Of a DNA stretch of 21,254 nucleotides, positions 1-7,063 are shown one piece after another. The position numbers and the translations under genes were made by a program. Each line of letters opens with the position of its first letter. The stretch's first letter is position 1. A model generated the notes under the pieces. That model did no database searches. It was not told where the DNA came from and saw only the letters and a list, made by a program, of their open reading frames with translations. Source of the DNA: CBDULQ01 sp965368115 (GTDB lineage Bacteria; Pseudomonadota; Gammaproteobacteria; SZUA-229); NCBI GenBank assembly GCA_965368115.1, contig CBDULQ010000033.1:1-21254 (forward strand), written 5' to 3'.

Positions 1-14
1 CTTTTCTAATGCAT

Positions 15-482
15 TTAATAAGATATGTCGTTGAGCAGGGCCTTTCCCAGGGCGCTATGGGCGGACAATTCGGCGCGCCGACCACCGTTTTCATAGCTCA
101 ATACACACAGTAGGTCGGCCGCCGGCAAATAGCCCTGTGCCCGCTCCGGCCATTCCACCAGACAGATGGCCTGGCCGTCGAAATAATCGCGACCACCCGC
201 GTATTCCAGCTCATCCGGATCCGCCAGGCGATACAGATCAAAGTGATAAATCGCCTGCCCGTTGATGACATAGGGTTCGACCAGGGTGTAGGTCGGGCTC
301 TTCACCGCGCCCTGATGGCCGAGCTGATGCAGGAATCCGCGCACCAGGGTGGTTTTGCCCGCACCCAGGTCACCCTGGAGATACACCACCAGCCCGGCCG
401 AAGCATGACGCGCCAGCTCCGCGGCCAGCGCCAGCTGCTGCTGCTCGTCGGCCAGGAACCAGCTGCGTCGCTCAACGTTCAC
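15..482 (-). CDS. tsaE: TsaE, tRNA t6A37 threonylcarbamoyladenosine biosynthesis ATPase
   Basis: TsaE is the small P-loop ATPase that drives the TsaB-TsaD complex making t6A at position 37 of ANN-decoding tRNAs in the cytoplasm. The protein shows the family Walker A motif GDLGAGKTT at about residues 37-45, then SPTYTLV and a YHFDLYRL motif, as in E. coli TsaE, and has the usual length of about 155 residues. I chose the GTG at 482 because CGGAG lies 7 nt upstream. ATG codons at 488 and 512 are in frame, but the first sits almost on top of that Shine-Dalgarno sequence and the second has none. The gene overlaps the end of nnr by 11 nt, so the two are probably translationally coupled; nnr-tsaE is a common pair in proteobacteria. 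The usual next gene (amiB/mutL) would lie beyond the window edge. Confidence 0.93.
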   Translation of the reverse strand: MNVERRSWFLADEQQQLALAAELARHASAGLVVYLQGDLGAGKTTLVRGFLHQLGHQGAVKSPTYTLVEPYVINGQAIYHFDLYRLADPDELEYAGGRDYFDGQAICLVEWPERAQGYLPAADLLCVLSYENGGRRAELSAHSALGKALLNDISY

Positions 483-1992
483 GCCCATTCTCCGCTTCGC
501 CGGATCGGGCATTCATCAGTTCGCGGAGCGGCGCGAACAGGTCGCCGGCCAGCAACCCCAGTTCGCCATCTCGAGCCGCCAGATCGCCGGCTCGCGCATG
601 CACCACGACACCCAGTTCCGCCGCCAGGGGCGCGGCATAACCCTGCGCCAGCAGACTGCCGATGATACCGGACAGCACATCACCCATGCCCGCCGTGGCC
701 ATACCCGGGTTGCCATAGGCACAGACTGAAGGCACCTGCTGGGGGGCCTGGATAATGGTGCCGCAGCCCTTCAGTACACTGGTACCGCCATAGCGCTTCT
801 GCAGCCGCTGTGCCGCAGCATAACGATCCTGTTGCACCTGCTGCGCAGGCTCGTCGAGCAGGCGCGCCGCTTCGCCGGGATGCGGCGTCAGAATCCAGTC
901 GTTGCGCGCCGCCTGCTGGGTACTGAGCAGATTCAGGCCGTCCGCGTCGATCAGTTTTGGGGGTTCCGCATCGAGCACCTGCTGGAGCAGACGACGTCCC
1001 CAGTCACCCTGCCCCAGACCGGGACCGATAACGATGGCACTGGCCTGCTCCAGCAGATGCTCGGGAATATCCTGCTCCACCGACCACATCATGATCTCCG
1101 GCCGCCCGGCCAGAATCGCCGTGCGATGCGCTTCACGACTGCATACCGAAACCATGCCGCAACCGCTGCGCAGGGCTGCTTCCGCAGCCAGCCGAATGGC
1201 TCCGGCCATGCCGTGATCACCACCGACCAGCAACAGGTGGCCGAACCGTCCTTTGTGGCTGTTGCGAGGACGCGCGCGTAGATGCCGTTGCTGATCGTCC
1301 CAGTGCAGCAGACGTGCTGCCACGGGAACCGCTTCGAAAGCCTCCTCGGGTACATCCAGACCGGCAAAATAAAGTTCGCCGCAACAATCCGCCGCATCGT
1401 TGGTGAGCAGGCCTTTTTTCATGGCGATGAAGCTGACCGTCATCTGCGCACGGATCGCCTCACCCATGATGCTGCCACTGTCCGCGTTGAGTCCGGAGGG
1501 CACATCCACCGCAATCACGGGTACCGGATGCGCATTGATCTGTTCGATCAACTTCAGCCAGTCGCCCGTCACCGGACGCTGCAGACCGGTGCCCAGCAGC
1601 GCATCGATCACCAGGTCGTAGTGATCCAGTTGTTGCTCGTCGAAACGTGCCGGTTGTCGACCCAGCGATTTCCAGTCCTGGTAAGCCTGTTGCGCATCGC
1701 CTTTGAGATCACGAGGATCGACCATACTGACCACATGAACATCCATGCCCGCCTGGATAGCCAGTCGCGCCACCACATAACCGTCACCCGCATTGTTCCC
1801 GGCACCGCAACAGACCAGCATGCGTTTGGCCAGCGCATAGTGTTGCTGAATCAGATCGAACACCGCATTGCCGGCGCGTGACATCAGACTGTAGCCGGCG
1901 ATATTGCAGCGCGCTATGGCATTGCGATCGATCTGCCGTGACGACTCGGCACTGTATAAATCCACCGGGATACGTTGTAACACCTGATCCAT
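472..1992 (-). CDS. nnr: Bifunctional NAD(P)H-hydrate epimerase / ADP-dependent NAD(P)H-hydrate dehydratase
   Basis: This metabolite-repair enzyme converts damaged NAD(P)H hydrates back to NAD(P)H. The N-terminal YjeF_N domain (about residues 1-210) epimerises the R and S forms and shows AGNNAGDG at 64-71. The C-terminal YjeF_C ribokinase-like domain (about 230-490) does ADP-dependent dehydration; it shows LLVGGDHGMAGA, LTPHPGEAARLL, VLKGCGT and AGMGDVLSG near 434-442, the last with the expected catalytic Asp at about 438. At 506 residues it matches the fused bacterial form. I chose the ATG at 1992 because AGGA lies about 10 nt upstream and the codon overlaps the stop of the preceding gene as TAATG. 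An upstream in-frame start at 2037 would add 15 residues without homology. It is cotranscribed with the CDP-alcohol transferase above and tsaE below. Confidence 0.95.
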   Translation of the reverse strand: MDQVLQRIPVDLYSAESSRQIDRNAIARCNIAGYSLMSRAGNAVFDLIQQHYALAKRMLVCCGAGNNAGDGYVVARLAIQAGMDVHVVSMVDPRDLKGDAQQAYQDWKSLGRQPARFDEQQLDHYDLVIDALLGTGLQRPVTGDWLKLIEQINAHPVPVIAVDVPSGLNADSGSIMGEAIRAQMTVSFIAMKKGLLTNDAADCCGELYFAGLDVPEEAFEAVPVAARLLHWDDQQRHLRARPRNSHKGRFGHLLLVGGDHGMAGAIRLAAEAALRSGCGMVSVCSREAHRTAILAGRPEIMMWSVEQDIPEHLLEQASAIVIGPGLGQGDWGRRLLQQVLDAEPPKLIDADGLNLLSTQQAARNDWILTPHPGEAARLLDEPAQQVQQDRYAAAQRLQKRYGGTSVLKGCGTIIQAPQQVPSVCAYGNPGMATAGMGDVLSGIIGSLLAQGYAAPLAAELGVVVHARAGDLAARDGELGLLAGDLFAPLRELMNARSGEAENGRER

Positions 1993-2582
1993 TACTGTTT
2001 TGTCCTGTCGCGTTGATCGAACCTGATGGCCTGCCATACATTACGCACATCCACATGCTGTTGTTTCATGATCAGGGTGATGGCGATTTCCTCGACGGCG
2101 GCCAGTGCGCTAAGCAATGCCGCCAGTATAAACGGCCAGGTCAGAATGTCGGCGAACAGCAGAACGTAACTCACCATGGTGGTGGCCACCGCCAGTTTGA
2201 CGGTCCAGGTATGATAACTGGTCAATGATTTGAATTTGATTAAACCCACCAGCACCGGCAGGGTGAAACTCACGATGATGGTGATGAAAAAAGGCAGTTC
2301 ACGAATCACGATATCCGGCCACAACACCCAGGCCGATACAGCCATGGTGGAATACACGATAAAGTCACCCCAGCTATCCAGCCGTGAACCCAGTTCGGTA
2401 ATCTGATTGAGATAACGGGCCAGAAAACCGTCCAGCACATCAGTGAACACGGTAAAGATCAAAGTTGCCAGAAATAACATCGGCTGTTGCGCAACCGCCA
2501 GGGCCAGCAACACCGGTGCCAGCAACACGCGAATCAGACTGACCAGGTTGGGCAGATTGTAGATATCCTGATTTCTTTTCAT
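1992..2582 (-). CDS. CDP-alcohol phosphatidyltransferase family membrane protein
   Basis: This is a membrane enzyme of the PgsA/PssA superfamily, which transfers a phosphatidyl-type group from a CDP-lipid to an alcohol, or the reverse. The full signature D-x2-D-G-x2-A-R-x8-G-x3-D-x3-D is visible: D48, D51, G52, A55, R56, G65, D69, D73. These Asp residues bind the metal and the CDP diphosphate. The 196-residue chain has several hydrophobic segments, at about 11-32, 35-50, 75-90, 95-115 and 120-150. The alcohol acceptor cannot be read from the sequence. Because the gene starts 13 nt after a CarS-like CDP-lipid synthase, the two probably act in sequence. It ends in a TAATG overlap with nnr. It could be an ordinary PgsA paralogue; the family call is firm, the substrate is not. 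Confidence 0.92.
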   Translation of the reverse strand: MKRNQDIYNLPNLVSLIRVLLAPVLLALAVAQQPMLFLATLIFTVFTDVLDGFLARYLNQITELGSRLDSWGDFIVYSTMAVSAWVLWPDIVIRELPFFITIIVSFTLPVLVGLIKFKSLTSYHTWTVKLAVATTMVSYVLLFADILTWPFILAALLSALAAVEEIAITLIMKQQHVDVRNVWQAIRFDQRDRTKQ

Positions 2583-2595
2583 AACTTGTGCGGAT

Positions 2596-3081
2596 TCAGT
2601 ACGGCGTACGGCGAATCCCCAATCGATATGCGACCGTCGATAGTAATAACTCGAGAATAATAAATGCCAGCACCAGGATTACAACATCTTTCGAATCCAG
2701 CGCAAAAGCGGACATCATCAACAAAGCGGGAAATAATGATTCGGGCACCTGGTCCAGCAACGGCGCCATGGCGCTGCTACGTAAACCCAGCCGTCGTTTG
2801 ATGAAACTGGAACATAAATCACCTGCCAGCGCGCCGGCAGCTACCTGCACACCGATCAGACACTCATAACCCATCAGCATCGCCAGTCCTGCGGTCAACA
2901 CGACCGAGCTGGCCAGACCACGCCAGGTTTTGCTGTTACCGAGCAGGCGCCGTCCATCGATAAAACGAAAACCCAGATCCACCGGCCAGTTGAATTTATG
3001 TCCCATCAGACGATGGGCAATCACCGGTACACCGTTGGCAAATACGATGAGAATCAGCAACTGAATAAACGGCAATGACAC
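2596..3081 (-). CDS. CarS-like CDP-archaeol synthase family protein (bacterial)
   Basis: This integral membrane protein resembles archaeal CarS (CTP:archaeol cytidylyltransferase), a relative of CdsA. Visible family motifs are ANGVPV near the N-terminus, PVDLG, DGRRLLGNSKTWRG, then GDLCSSFIKRRLG and PLLDQVPE. Together these match the CarS signature of DGRRLLG-KTWRG, GDL--SF-KRR-G and DQ, and at least four hydrophobic helices are present. I placed the start at the GTG at 3081 because AAGGAG (3087-3092) lies 5 nt upstream; an ATG at 3105 would add eight residues ahead of it. Bacterial members presumably use a diacylglycerol-type phosphate rather than archaeal ether lipid, but that is inference. 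It is followed after 13 nt by a CDP-alcohol phosphatidyltransferase, a natural consumer of its product. The 130 nt upstream of this start, up to the diguanylate cyclase, show no convincing terminator. Confidence 0.85.
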   Translation of the reverse strand: MSLPFIQLLILIVFANGVPVIAHRLMGHKFNWPVDLGFRFIDGRRLLGNSKTWRGLASSVVLTAGLAMLMGYECLIGVQVAAGALAGDLCSSFIKRRLGLRSSAMAPLLDQVPESLFPALLMMSAFALDSKDVVILVLAFIILELLLSTVAYRLGIRRTPY

Positions 3082-3213
3082 CCGCACTCCTTTTTGGACA
3101 AGCATAACGCCGAGTCGGGCCGGAAAGGAACTGATTTAATCGATTTGGGAAATAGAGCGAAACAGAAAATGACAGGATGAATAAGCGAAACGGTTAGCGG
3201 CTTCCTTGCCGTA

Positions 3214-4143
3214 TCAGATGATCTTGACCTGATTGCGTCCTTCGTTTTTGGCGGCGTACAGTGCCTGATCCGCACGATCGAACAGAACATCCACGGTGTC
3301 ACCTTTAGCCAGGCAGGTCAGTCCGATACTGACGGACACATTGATCGCCTCCTGTTGCGTCTGGACTTTGCTTGCGCTGACGTTTTCCAGGATGCGGTCT
3401 GCAATGTCACCGGCGACGTCGCAATCTGCGTTGTTCAACAACACCACGAACTCTTCTCCGCCGAAACGGAATAACTGATCAGTGTTGCGGATGCTTTCAC
3501 GAATTTGTTGCGCCACATTTTTCAGCACTTCGTCTCCCGCACTGTGACCGAAGCGATCATTCACCTGTTTGAAGTGATCGATATCGATAACCAGAATCGA
3601 GAAATTCTGTTTGCTGCGCTGTGCCAGATTGATTTCTCTGGTCAACGCGGCATCGAAAGTGGAACGATTGTTGACACCGGTCAGCGGATCGTAGTGTGCA
3701 GACAGGGTCGCCTTGCGGTATTGAATCGAGTTACGCAGCGGGTATAGCAGGCTGCACAACAGATTCTCCAGTAACATGAGTTCCGATTCGCTGAACTTGC
3801 GACCTCGGTAAAGACGCAGCACACCCATATCGAATTCATCGATGTTCAGGCGATATTCGCAATGATGGCCTTTCTGGCGATCACGCACCAGACTGACTTC
3901 CGGCTCATCGAGCTGATAGCTGAAACCGTCGAAGACCAGGTAGCTGTGAATCATCTCCATAAACTGGTTGATCACCCATTCCAGCTCCAGCGATGTCTGC
4001 AACTGCAGAGTAATATCCAGCATCACCGCCTGCAGACGATCGCCCTGTGTCAGGGCTTCAGCAGGAACAGATCGACGAACCGGGCCGGCACTGGCGAGTT
4101 TGTTGTCTTTACGCAGTTCTGACGTTGACGTTTGAAATTGCAT
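3214..4143 (-). CDS. Diguanylate cyclase with GGDEF domain (soluble)
   Basis: The C-terminal half is a GGDEF domain that makes cyclic di-GMP from two GTP. The active-site motif is GGEEF at about residues 228-232 of the 309-residue form. The allosteric inhibition site RxxD is present as RNTD exactly five residues before it, so product inhibition is expected. Other landmarks are DPLTGVNNR at the domain start, DIDHFKQVND for the metal site, and YAAKNEGRNQV at the end. The N-terminal 150 residues have no membrane segment and look like a GAF-type or other sensory fold, which I cannot name. I chose the ATG at 4143 because GGAAG lies about 6 nt upstream; an in-frame ATG at 4188 would add 15 residues. 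The gene probably has its own promoter in the AT-rich stretch upstream, because a terminator-like hairpin separates it from the pentapeptide gene. Confidence 0.93.
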   Translation of the reverse strand: MQFQTSTSELRKDNKLASAGPVRRSVPAEALTQGDRLQAVMLDITLQLQTSLELEWVINQFMEMIHSYLVFDGFSYQLDEPEVSLVRDRQKGHHCEYRLNIDEFDMGVLRLYRGRKFSESELMLLENLLCSLLYPLRNSIQYRKATLSAHYDPLTGVNNRSTFDAALTREINLAQRSKQNFSILVIDIDHFKQVNDRFGHSAGDEVLKNVAQQIRESIRNTDQLFRFGGEEFVVLLNNADCDVAGDIADRILENVSASKVQTQQEAINVSVSIGLTCLAKGDTVDVLFDRADQALYAAKNEGRNQVKII

Positions 4144-4188
4144 GATGGTCTTCCGGTTAATACTTACCGGTATCAATGCCATAATCAT

Positions 4189-4262
4189 GCCAAGTTATTT
4201 ATATGTTATATTTCAGTAACTTATGAGTTTTTATCGAGAAACAACACCGATATTTGCCGATG
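4189..4262 (-). promoter_or_regulatory. AT-rich upstream region of the diguanylate cyclase gene
   Basis: This stretch is strikingly AT-rich compared with its surroundings. It contains several TATAA-like hexamers and a partial inverted repeat, AAGTTA near 4221-4226 paired with TAACTT near 4191-4196 when read on the minus strand. It lies between the terminator-like hairpin at 4263-4280 and the cyclase start, the expected place for a promoter. I cannot pick one -35/-10 pair with confidence. Confidence 0.3.
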
Positions 4263-4280
4263 AAAAAACGGCGTTTGCCG
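4263..4280 (-). terminator. Putative Rho-independent terminator after the pentapeptide-repeat gene
   Basis: Read on the minus strand, CGGC-AAAC-GCCG is followed directly by six T. The stem is only 4 bp, so it is weak. Its position 55 nt after the stop of the pentapeptide gene fits a terminator. Confidence 0.45.
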
Positions 4281-4335
4281 GCAATATGCGTCAGCCATGA
4301 CGGAAAAATGACGCCCGCCGATAGCAGCAAACCGA

Positions 4336-5226
4336 CTATTTGGGCAACAGACAGGCACCCCTGGAGCCCGGCAGACACTGCTGCCCGTTGACCCAGATGG
4401 CGTTATCGAAGCGGGCATTGTCCAGCACCGCGCCGTCCAGGCGGGCGCCTTCCAGTTCTGCGTAGGCCAGGTTGGCGCCGCTGAGCTGCGCCCCCTGCAG
4501 ATTAGCTTTACGCAGATTCGCGCCCACCAGGGAACTGTTGCGCAGACTGGCCTGGGCCAGCTGGCTCTGATCCAGATCGGCATAGGAGAGATCGCTGCCG
4601 TCGAGTCGGCTGCGGGTAAAATCGGCCCCACTCAGGCCACTGCTCTTCAACATTGCGCCACTCATGTCCTGCCCCGCCAGGCTGGCCCCCTGTTTATTAC
4701 AACCGGACCAGTTGACTCCAGGGGCCGGTGGCGCCGCGCAATCCACACCATCCGCGACCTGGGTCGGGCGATAGAACAGCAGCCCCAGCACCAGTACGGC
4801 AAGCAGACTCAGTAGGACGGCAAGATTTCGCCGCGTTATTGTCGGCTGGCTGCGATAACGACCCAGCAGGTCGTCGCGTAACTGGCGATGCAGTTGCATG
4901 ATCTGGTCTTCATCCATGCGCCGTTCCGGCTGATCAGGGTTATCAGTGGATTCCGCTTCGCGGGCACGTCGTTCATCTTCGCGCACCCGCGCCAGCATCA
5001 GCGCCTTGCGGCCTTCCGGAGTATTCGCATTGAGTACGACCTCGGGCACCAGCGCCTTGAACTGGCGAACCGGTGCCCAGTGGATCTGATCGGAACTGAC
5101 TTCGGTATCCAGGTCCATGCGACCCAGAATCAGGTAACGACTGATGAGCTGATTGGGAAACGGCCCCTGGACGCGATCACCGCGCCTCACGTACCAGCGA
5201 CCCTGTTGTTTGTTTTGTGTTGCCAT
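4336..5226 (-). CDS. Membrane-anchored pentapeptide-repeat protein with N-terminal GYF_2-like domain
   Basis: The 296-residue protein has three parts. Residues about 11-55 (WYVRRGDRVQGPF, then LILGRMDLDTEVSS and IHWAPVRQF) look like a GYF_2-type domain, a protein-protein interaction fold. A charged linker follows (about 70-130), then one membrane helix at 134-152. After it come about twenty A(N/D)LxG-type pentapeptide repeats (about 180-275), which should form a right-handed quadrilateral beta-helix. All four cysteines (C163, C176, C284, C292) lie after the helix and flank the repeats, as expected for periplasmic disulfide caps; positive residues (TRR) precede the helix, consistent with an inside N-terminus. 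No enzymatic residues are evident, and I infer a scaffold or binding role. The gene lies 54 nt downstream of serS and may be cotranscribed with it. Confidence 0.85.
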   Translation of the reverse strand: MATQNKQQGRWYVRRGDRVQGPFPNQLISRYLILGRMDLDTEVSSDQIHWAPVRQFKALVPEVVLNANTPEGRKALMLARVREDERRAREAESTDNPDQPERRMDEDQIMQLHRQLRDDLLGRYRSQPTITRRNLAVLLSLLAVLVLGLLFYRPTQVADGVDCAAPPAPGVNWSGCNKQGASLAGQDMSGAMLKSSGLSGADFTRSRLDGSDLSYADLDQSQLAQASLRNSSLVGANLRKANLQGAQLSGANLAYAELEGARLDGAVLDNARFDNAIWVNGQQCLPGSRGACLLPK

Positions 5227-5280
5227 GTTGTTATCTAAAGCACATACCCTGCCAACACTTTTTATAGCTCAAGCTGGTGC

Positions 5281-6558
5281 TCAGGGCTGCAATACGGTGA
5301 TACCGCCCATGTAATGCTGCAGCGCATAGGGCACATGAATGCTGCCGTCGGCCTGCTGGTAGTTTTCCAGAATCGCCACCAGGGTGCGGCCGATGGCCAG
5401 CCCTGAGCCGTTCAGGGTATGCAGTAATTCCGGCTTACCCGTGTCCGGATTACGCCAGCGCGCGGTCATGCGCCGCGCCTGGAAATCCTGGAAATTACTG
5501 CAGGAGGAAATTTCCCGATAGGCATTCTGGCCCGGCAACCAGACTTCAAGGTCGTAGGTCTTGGCTGCGGAAAAACCCATGTCACCGGCACACAACGCCA
5601 TCACCCGATACGGCAGTTCCAGTTTCTGCAACACGGTTTCCGCATGGCCTGTCAGTTGTTCCAGGGCATCCCAGGAATCTTCCGGTTTGACCATCTGGAC
5701 CAGTTCGACTTTTTCGAACTGATGCTGACGAATCATGCCGCGGGTGTCCTTACCATAGGAACCGGCCTCGGAACGGAAACAGGGCGTATGACAAACGAAT
5801 TTCATCGGCATTTTTTTCGCTTCGATGATTTCATCGCGGGCGATATTGGTGACCGGTACTTCGGCGGTGGGAATCAGGTAATACTGGGATTCACCCGTTA
5901 GACCAAATAGATCTTCCTCGAACTTGGGCAACTGGCCAGTGCCGCGCAGGCTGTCCTGGTTCACCATGTAAGGCACATAGACTTCCTGATAACCATGTTC
6001 AGAAGTATGCAGATCGAGCATGAACTGGATCAGAGCACGATGTAGTCGCGCCATGGGGCCGCGCATGACCACGAACCGGGAGCCGGTCAACTTGGCCGCG
6101 GTTTCAAAATCCAGCCAGTCGTTGGGCGCGCCCAGTTCGACATGATCCTTCGCTTCGAAATCGAATTGTTTCGGCTCGCCCCATTTGCGCACTTCGATGT
6201 TGTCGTCTTCACTCAATCCGACAGGCACCGATTCATGGGGCAGGTTCGGCATACCCATCAGCAGGGCATTGAGTTGCTCCTGAACTTCATCGAGCTGTGT
6301 TTTACAGCCGTCCAGCTCATCTTTCAGTTTGGCCACAGCATCCATCAACGGCTGAACATCTTCACCGGCAGCCTTGGCCTTGCCGATGCTTTTCGACTTG
6401 GTGGTGCGCTCGTTCTGCAGGTCCTGGGTTTTCACCTGCAGGTCCTTACGTTGCGCTTCCAGCTTGTTGAACGCGTCCACGTCCAGTTGATATCCGCGCG
6501 CCTTGAGTTGCTCGGCGACGCTGTTGATGTCGGTTCTCAGGAGTTTTGGGTCTAGCAT
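5281..6558 (-). CDS. serS: Seryl-tRNA synthetase
   Basis: This cytoplasmic class II synthetase charges tRNA-Ser, and tRNA-Sec where present, with serine. The N-terminal 100 residues form the long coiled coil that reads the tRNA (from MLDPKLLRTDINSVAEQL to about residue 105). The catalytic core shows motif 2 in the FRSEAGSYGKDTRG region followed by RQHQFEKVE, and motif 3 in GSGLAIGRTLVAILENYQ. The length of 425 residues is close to E. coli SerRS at 430. In many gammaproteobacteria serS directly follows crcB; here a repeat-flanked GIY-YIG cassette lies between them. No internal irregularities are seen. Confidence 0.98.
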   Translation of the reverse strand: MLDPKLLRTDINSVAEQLKARGYQLDVDAFNKLEAQRKDLQVKTQDLQNERTTKSKSIGKAKAAGEDVQPLMDAVAKLKDELDGCKTQLDEVQEQLNALLMGMPNLPHESVPVGLSEDDNIEVRKWGEPKQFDFEAKDHVELGAPNDWLDFETAAKLTGSRFVVMRGPMARLHRALIQFMLDLHTSEHGYQEVYVPYMVNQDSLRGTGQLPKFEEDLFGLTGESQYYLIPTAEVPVTNIARDEIIEAKKMPMKFVCHTPCFRSEAGSYGKDTRGMIRQHQFEKVELVQMVKPEDSWDALEQLTGHAETVLQKLELPYRVMALCAGDMGFSAAKTYDLEVWLPGQNAYREISSCSNFQDFQARRMTARWRNPDTGKPELLHTLNGSGLAIGRTLVAILENYQQADGSIHVPYALQHYMGGITVLQP

Positions 6559-6586
6559 GTTTGTGATTCTTTAGTTGTTTGTTTTT

Positions 6587-6658
6587 GTCATTCCCGAATG
6601 CTTCTGTCGGGAATCTCTTAACGTTATGAGGCTCCCGACAGAAGTATTCGTGAGCGAC
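6587..6658. repeat. Two-armed palindromic repeat, copy A
   Basis: Two 31-nt arms face each other around a 10-nt spacer (6618-6627). The left arm (6587-6617) is the AT type: GTC, then an 8-bp stem ATTCCCGA/TCGGGAAT around a 9-nt loop (ATGCTTCTG), then CTC. The right arm (6628-6658), read on the minus strand, is the GC type: the same frame with GC in place of AT at both stem ends and one A in the stem that breaks a pair. Copy B at 6991-7063 is the same element in opposite orientation. The arms resemble REP/BIME units and, in the ATTCCC...GGGAAT core, neisserial dRS3-like repeats. Confidence 0.9.
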
Positions 6659-6664
6659 AGCCTT

Positions 6665-6958
6665 CTATAAAATTTCGTCCCACAAATCCAGCCACTGTGG
6701 ATTCATCTTCTCAATCAGTCGAATTTTCCAACCTCGATTCCACGTCTTGAGCTGTTTCTCCCGTTTAATCGCATTGTACATATCATTGAACAATTCGAAA
6801 TACACGAGGCGCTTCACATTGTACTGATATGTAAAACCTTTTGTTGCATTGTTTTTATGCTGCCAGACGCGTTTTATCAGATTACTGGTAACACCGACGT
6901 ATAGCACACAGTTTCTTGCGGATGCGAGGATATAAACAGCCGGTTGCCTGGTCAGCAT
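6665..6958 (-). CDS. Small GIY-YIG nuclease superfamily protein
   Basis: This 97-residue single-domain protein is of the GIY-YIG type (UPF0213/YhbQ-like). The two signature strands are VYIL (Y9) and LYVGVT (Y20, G22). The catalytic arginine is R30 in LIKRVWQHK, with H34 nearby, and the metal-binding glutamate is E67 in the AIKREKQLKTW motif. All expected catalytic residues are present, so it should be an active metal-dependent nuclease, although DNA cleavage is inferred. AGGGA lies about 9 nt upstream of the ATG. The gene is visibly AT-richer than its neighbours and is enclosed by two inverted copies of a palindromic repeat within a perfect 34-bp terminal inverted repeat. It separates crcB from serS, genes that are commonly adjacent, which suggests insertion. 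A housekeeping role in repair cannot be excluded. Confidence 0.9.
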   Translation of the reverse strand: MLTRQPAVYILASARNCVLYVGVTSNLIKRVWQHKNNATKGFTYQYNVKRLVYFELFNDMYNAIKREKQLKTWNRGWKIRLIEKMNPQWLDLWDEIL

Positions 6959-6990
6959 AGAGTTCGTCCCTGAATGTTCTACCGAAATCC

Positions 6991-7063
6991 GTCGCTCCCG
7001 AGTGCTTCTGTCGGGAGCCTCCTGAATATGGCGAGATTCCCGACAGAAGCATTCGGGAATGAC
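6991..7063. repeat. Two-armed palindromic repeat, copy B
   Basis: This has the same architecture as copy A but is inverted. The left arm (6991-7021) is the GC type with a perfect 8-bp stem GCTCCCGA/TCGGGAGC; the spacer is 11 nt (7022-7032). The right arm (7033-7063), read on the minus strand, is the AT type and identical to the AT arm of copy A over all 31 nt. The GC arms of the two copies differ at 3 of 31 positions, and the spacers are unrelated. The GC arms thus face the GIY-YIG gene on both sides and the AT arms face outward. Confidence 0.9.

Noticed and set aside
1282..1881. 199-codon plus-strand open frame opposite nnr
   Set aside because: Antisense shadow of the well-conserved epimerase/dehydratase, with no family motif.
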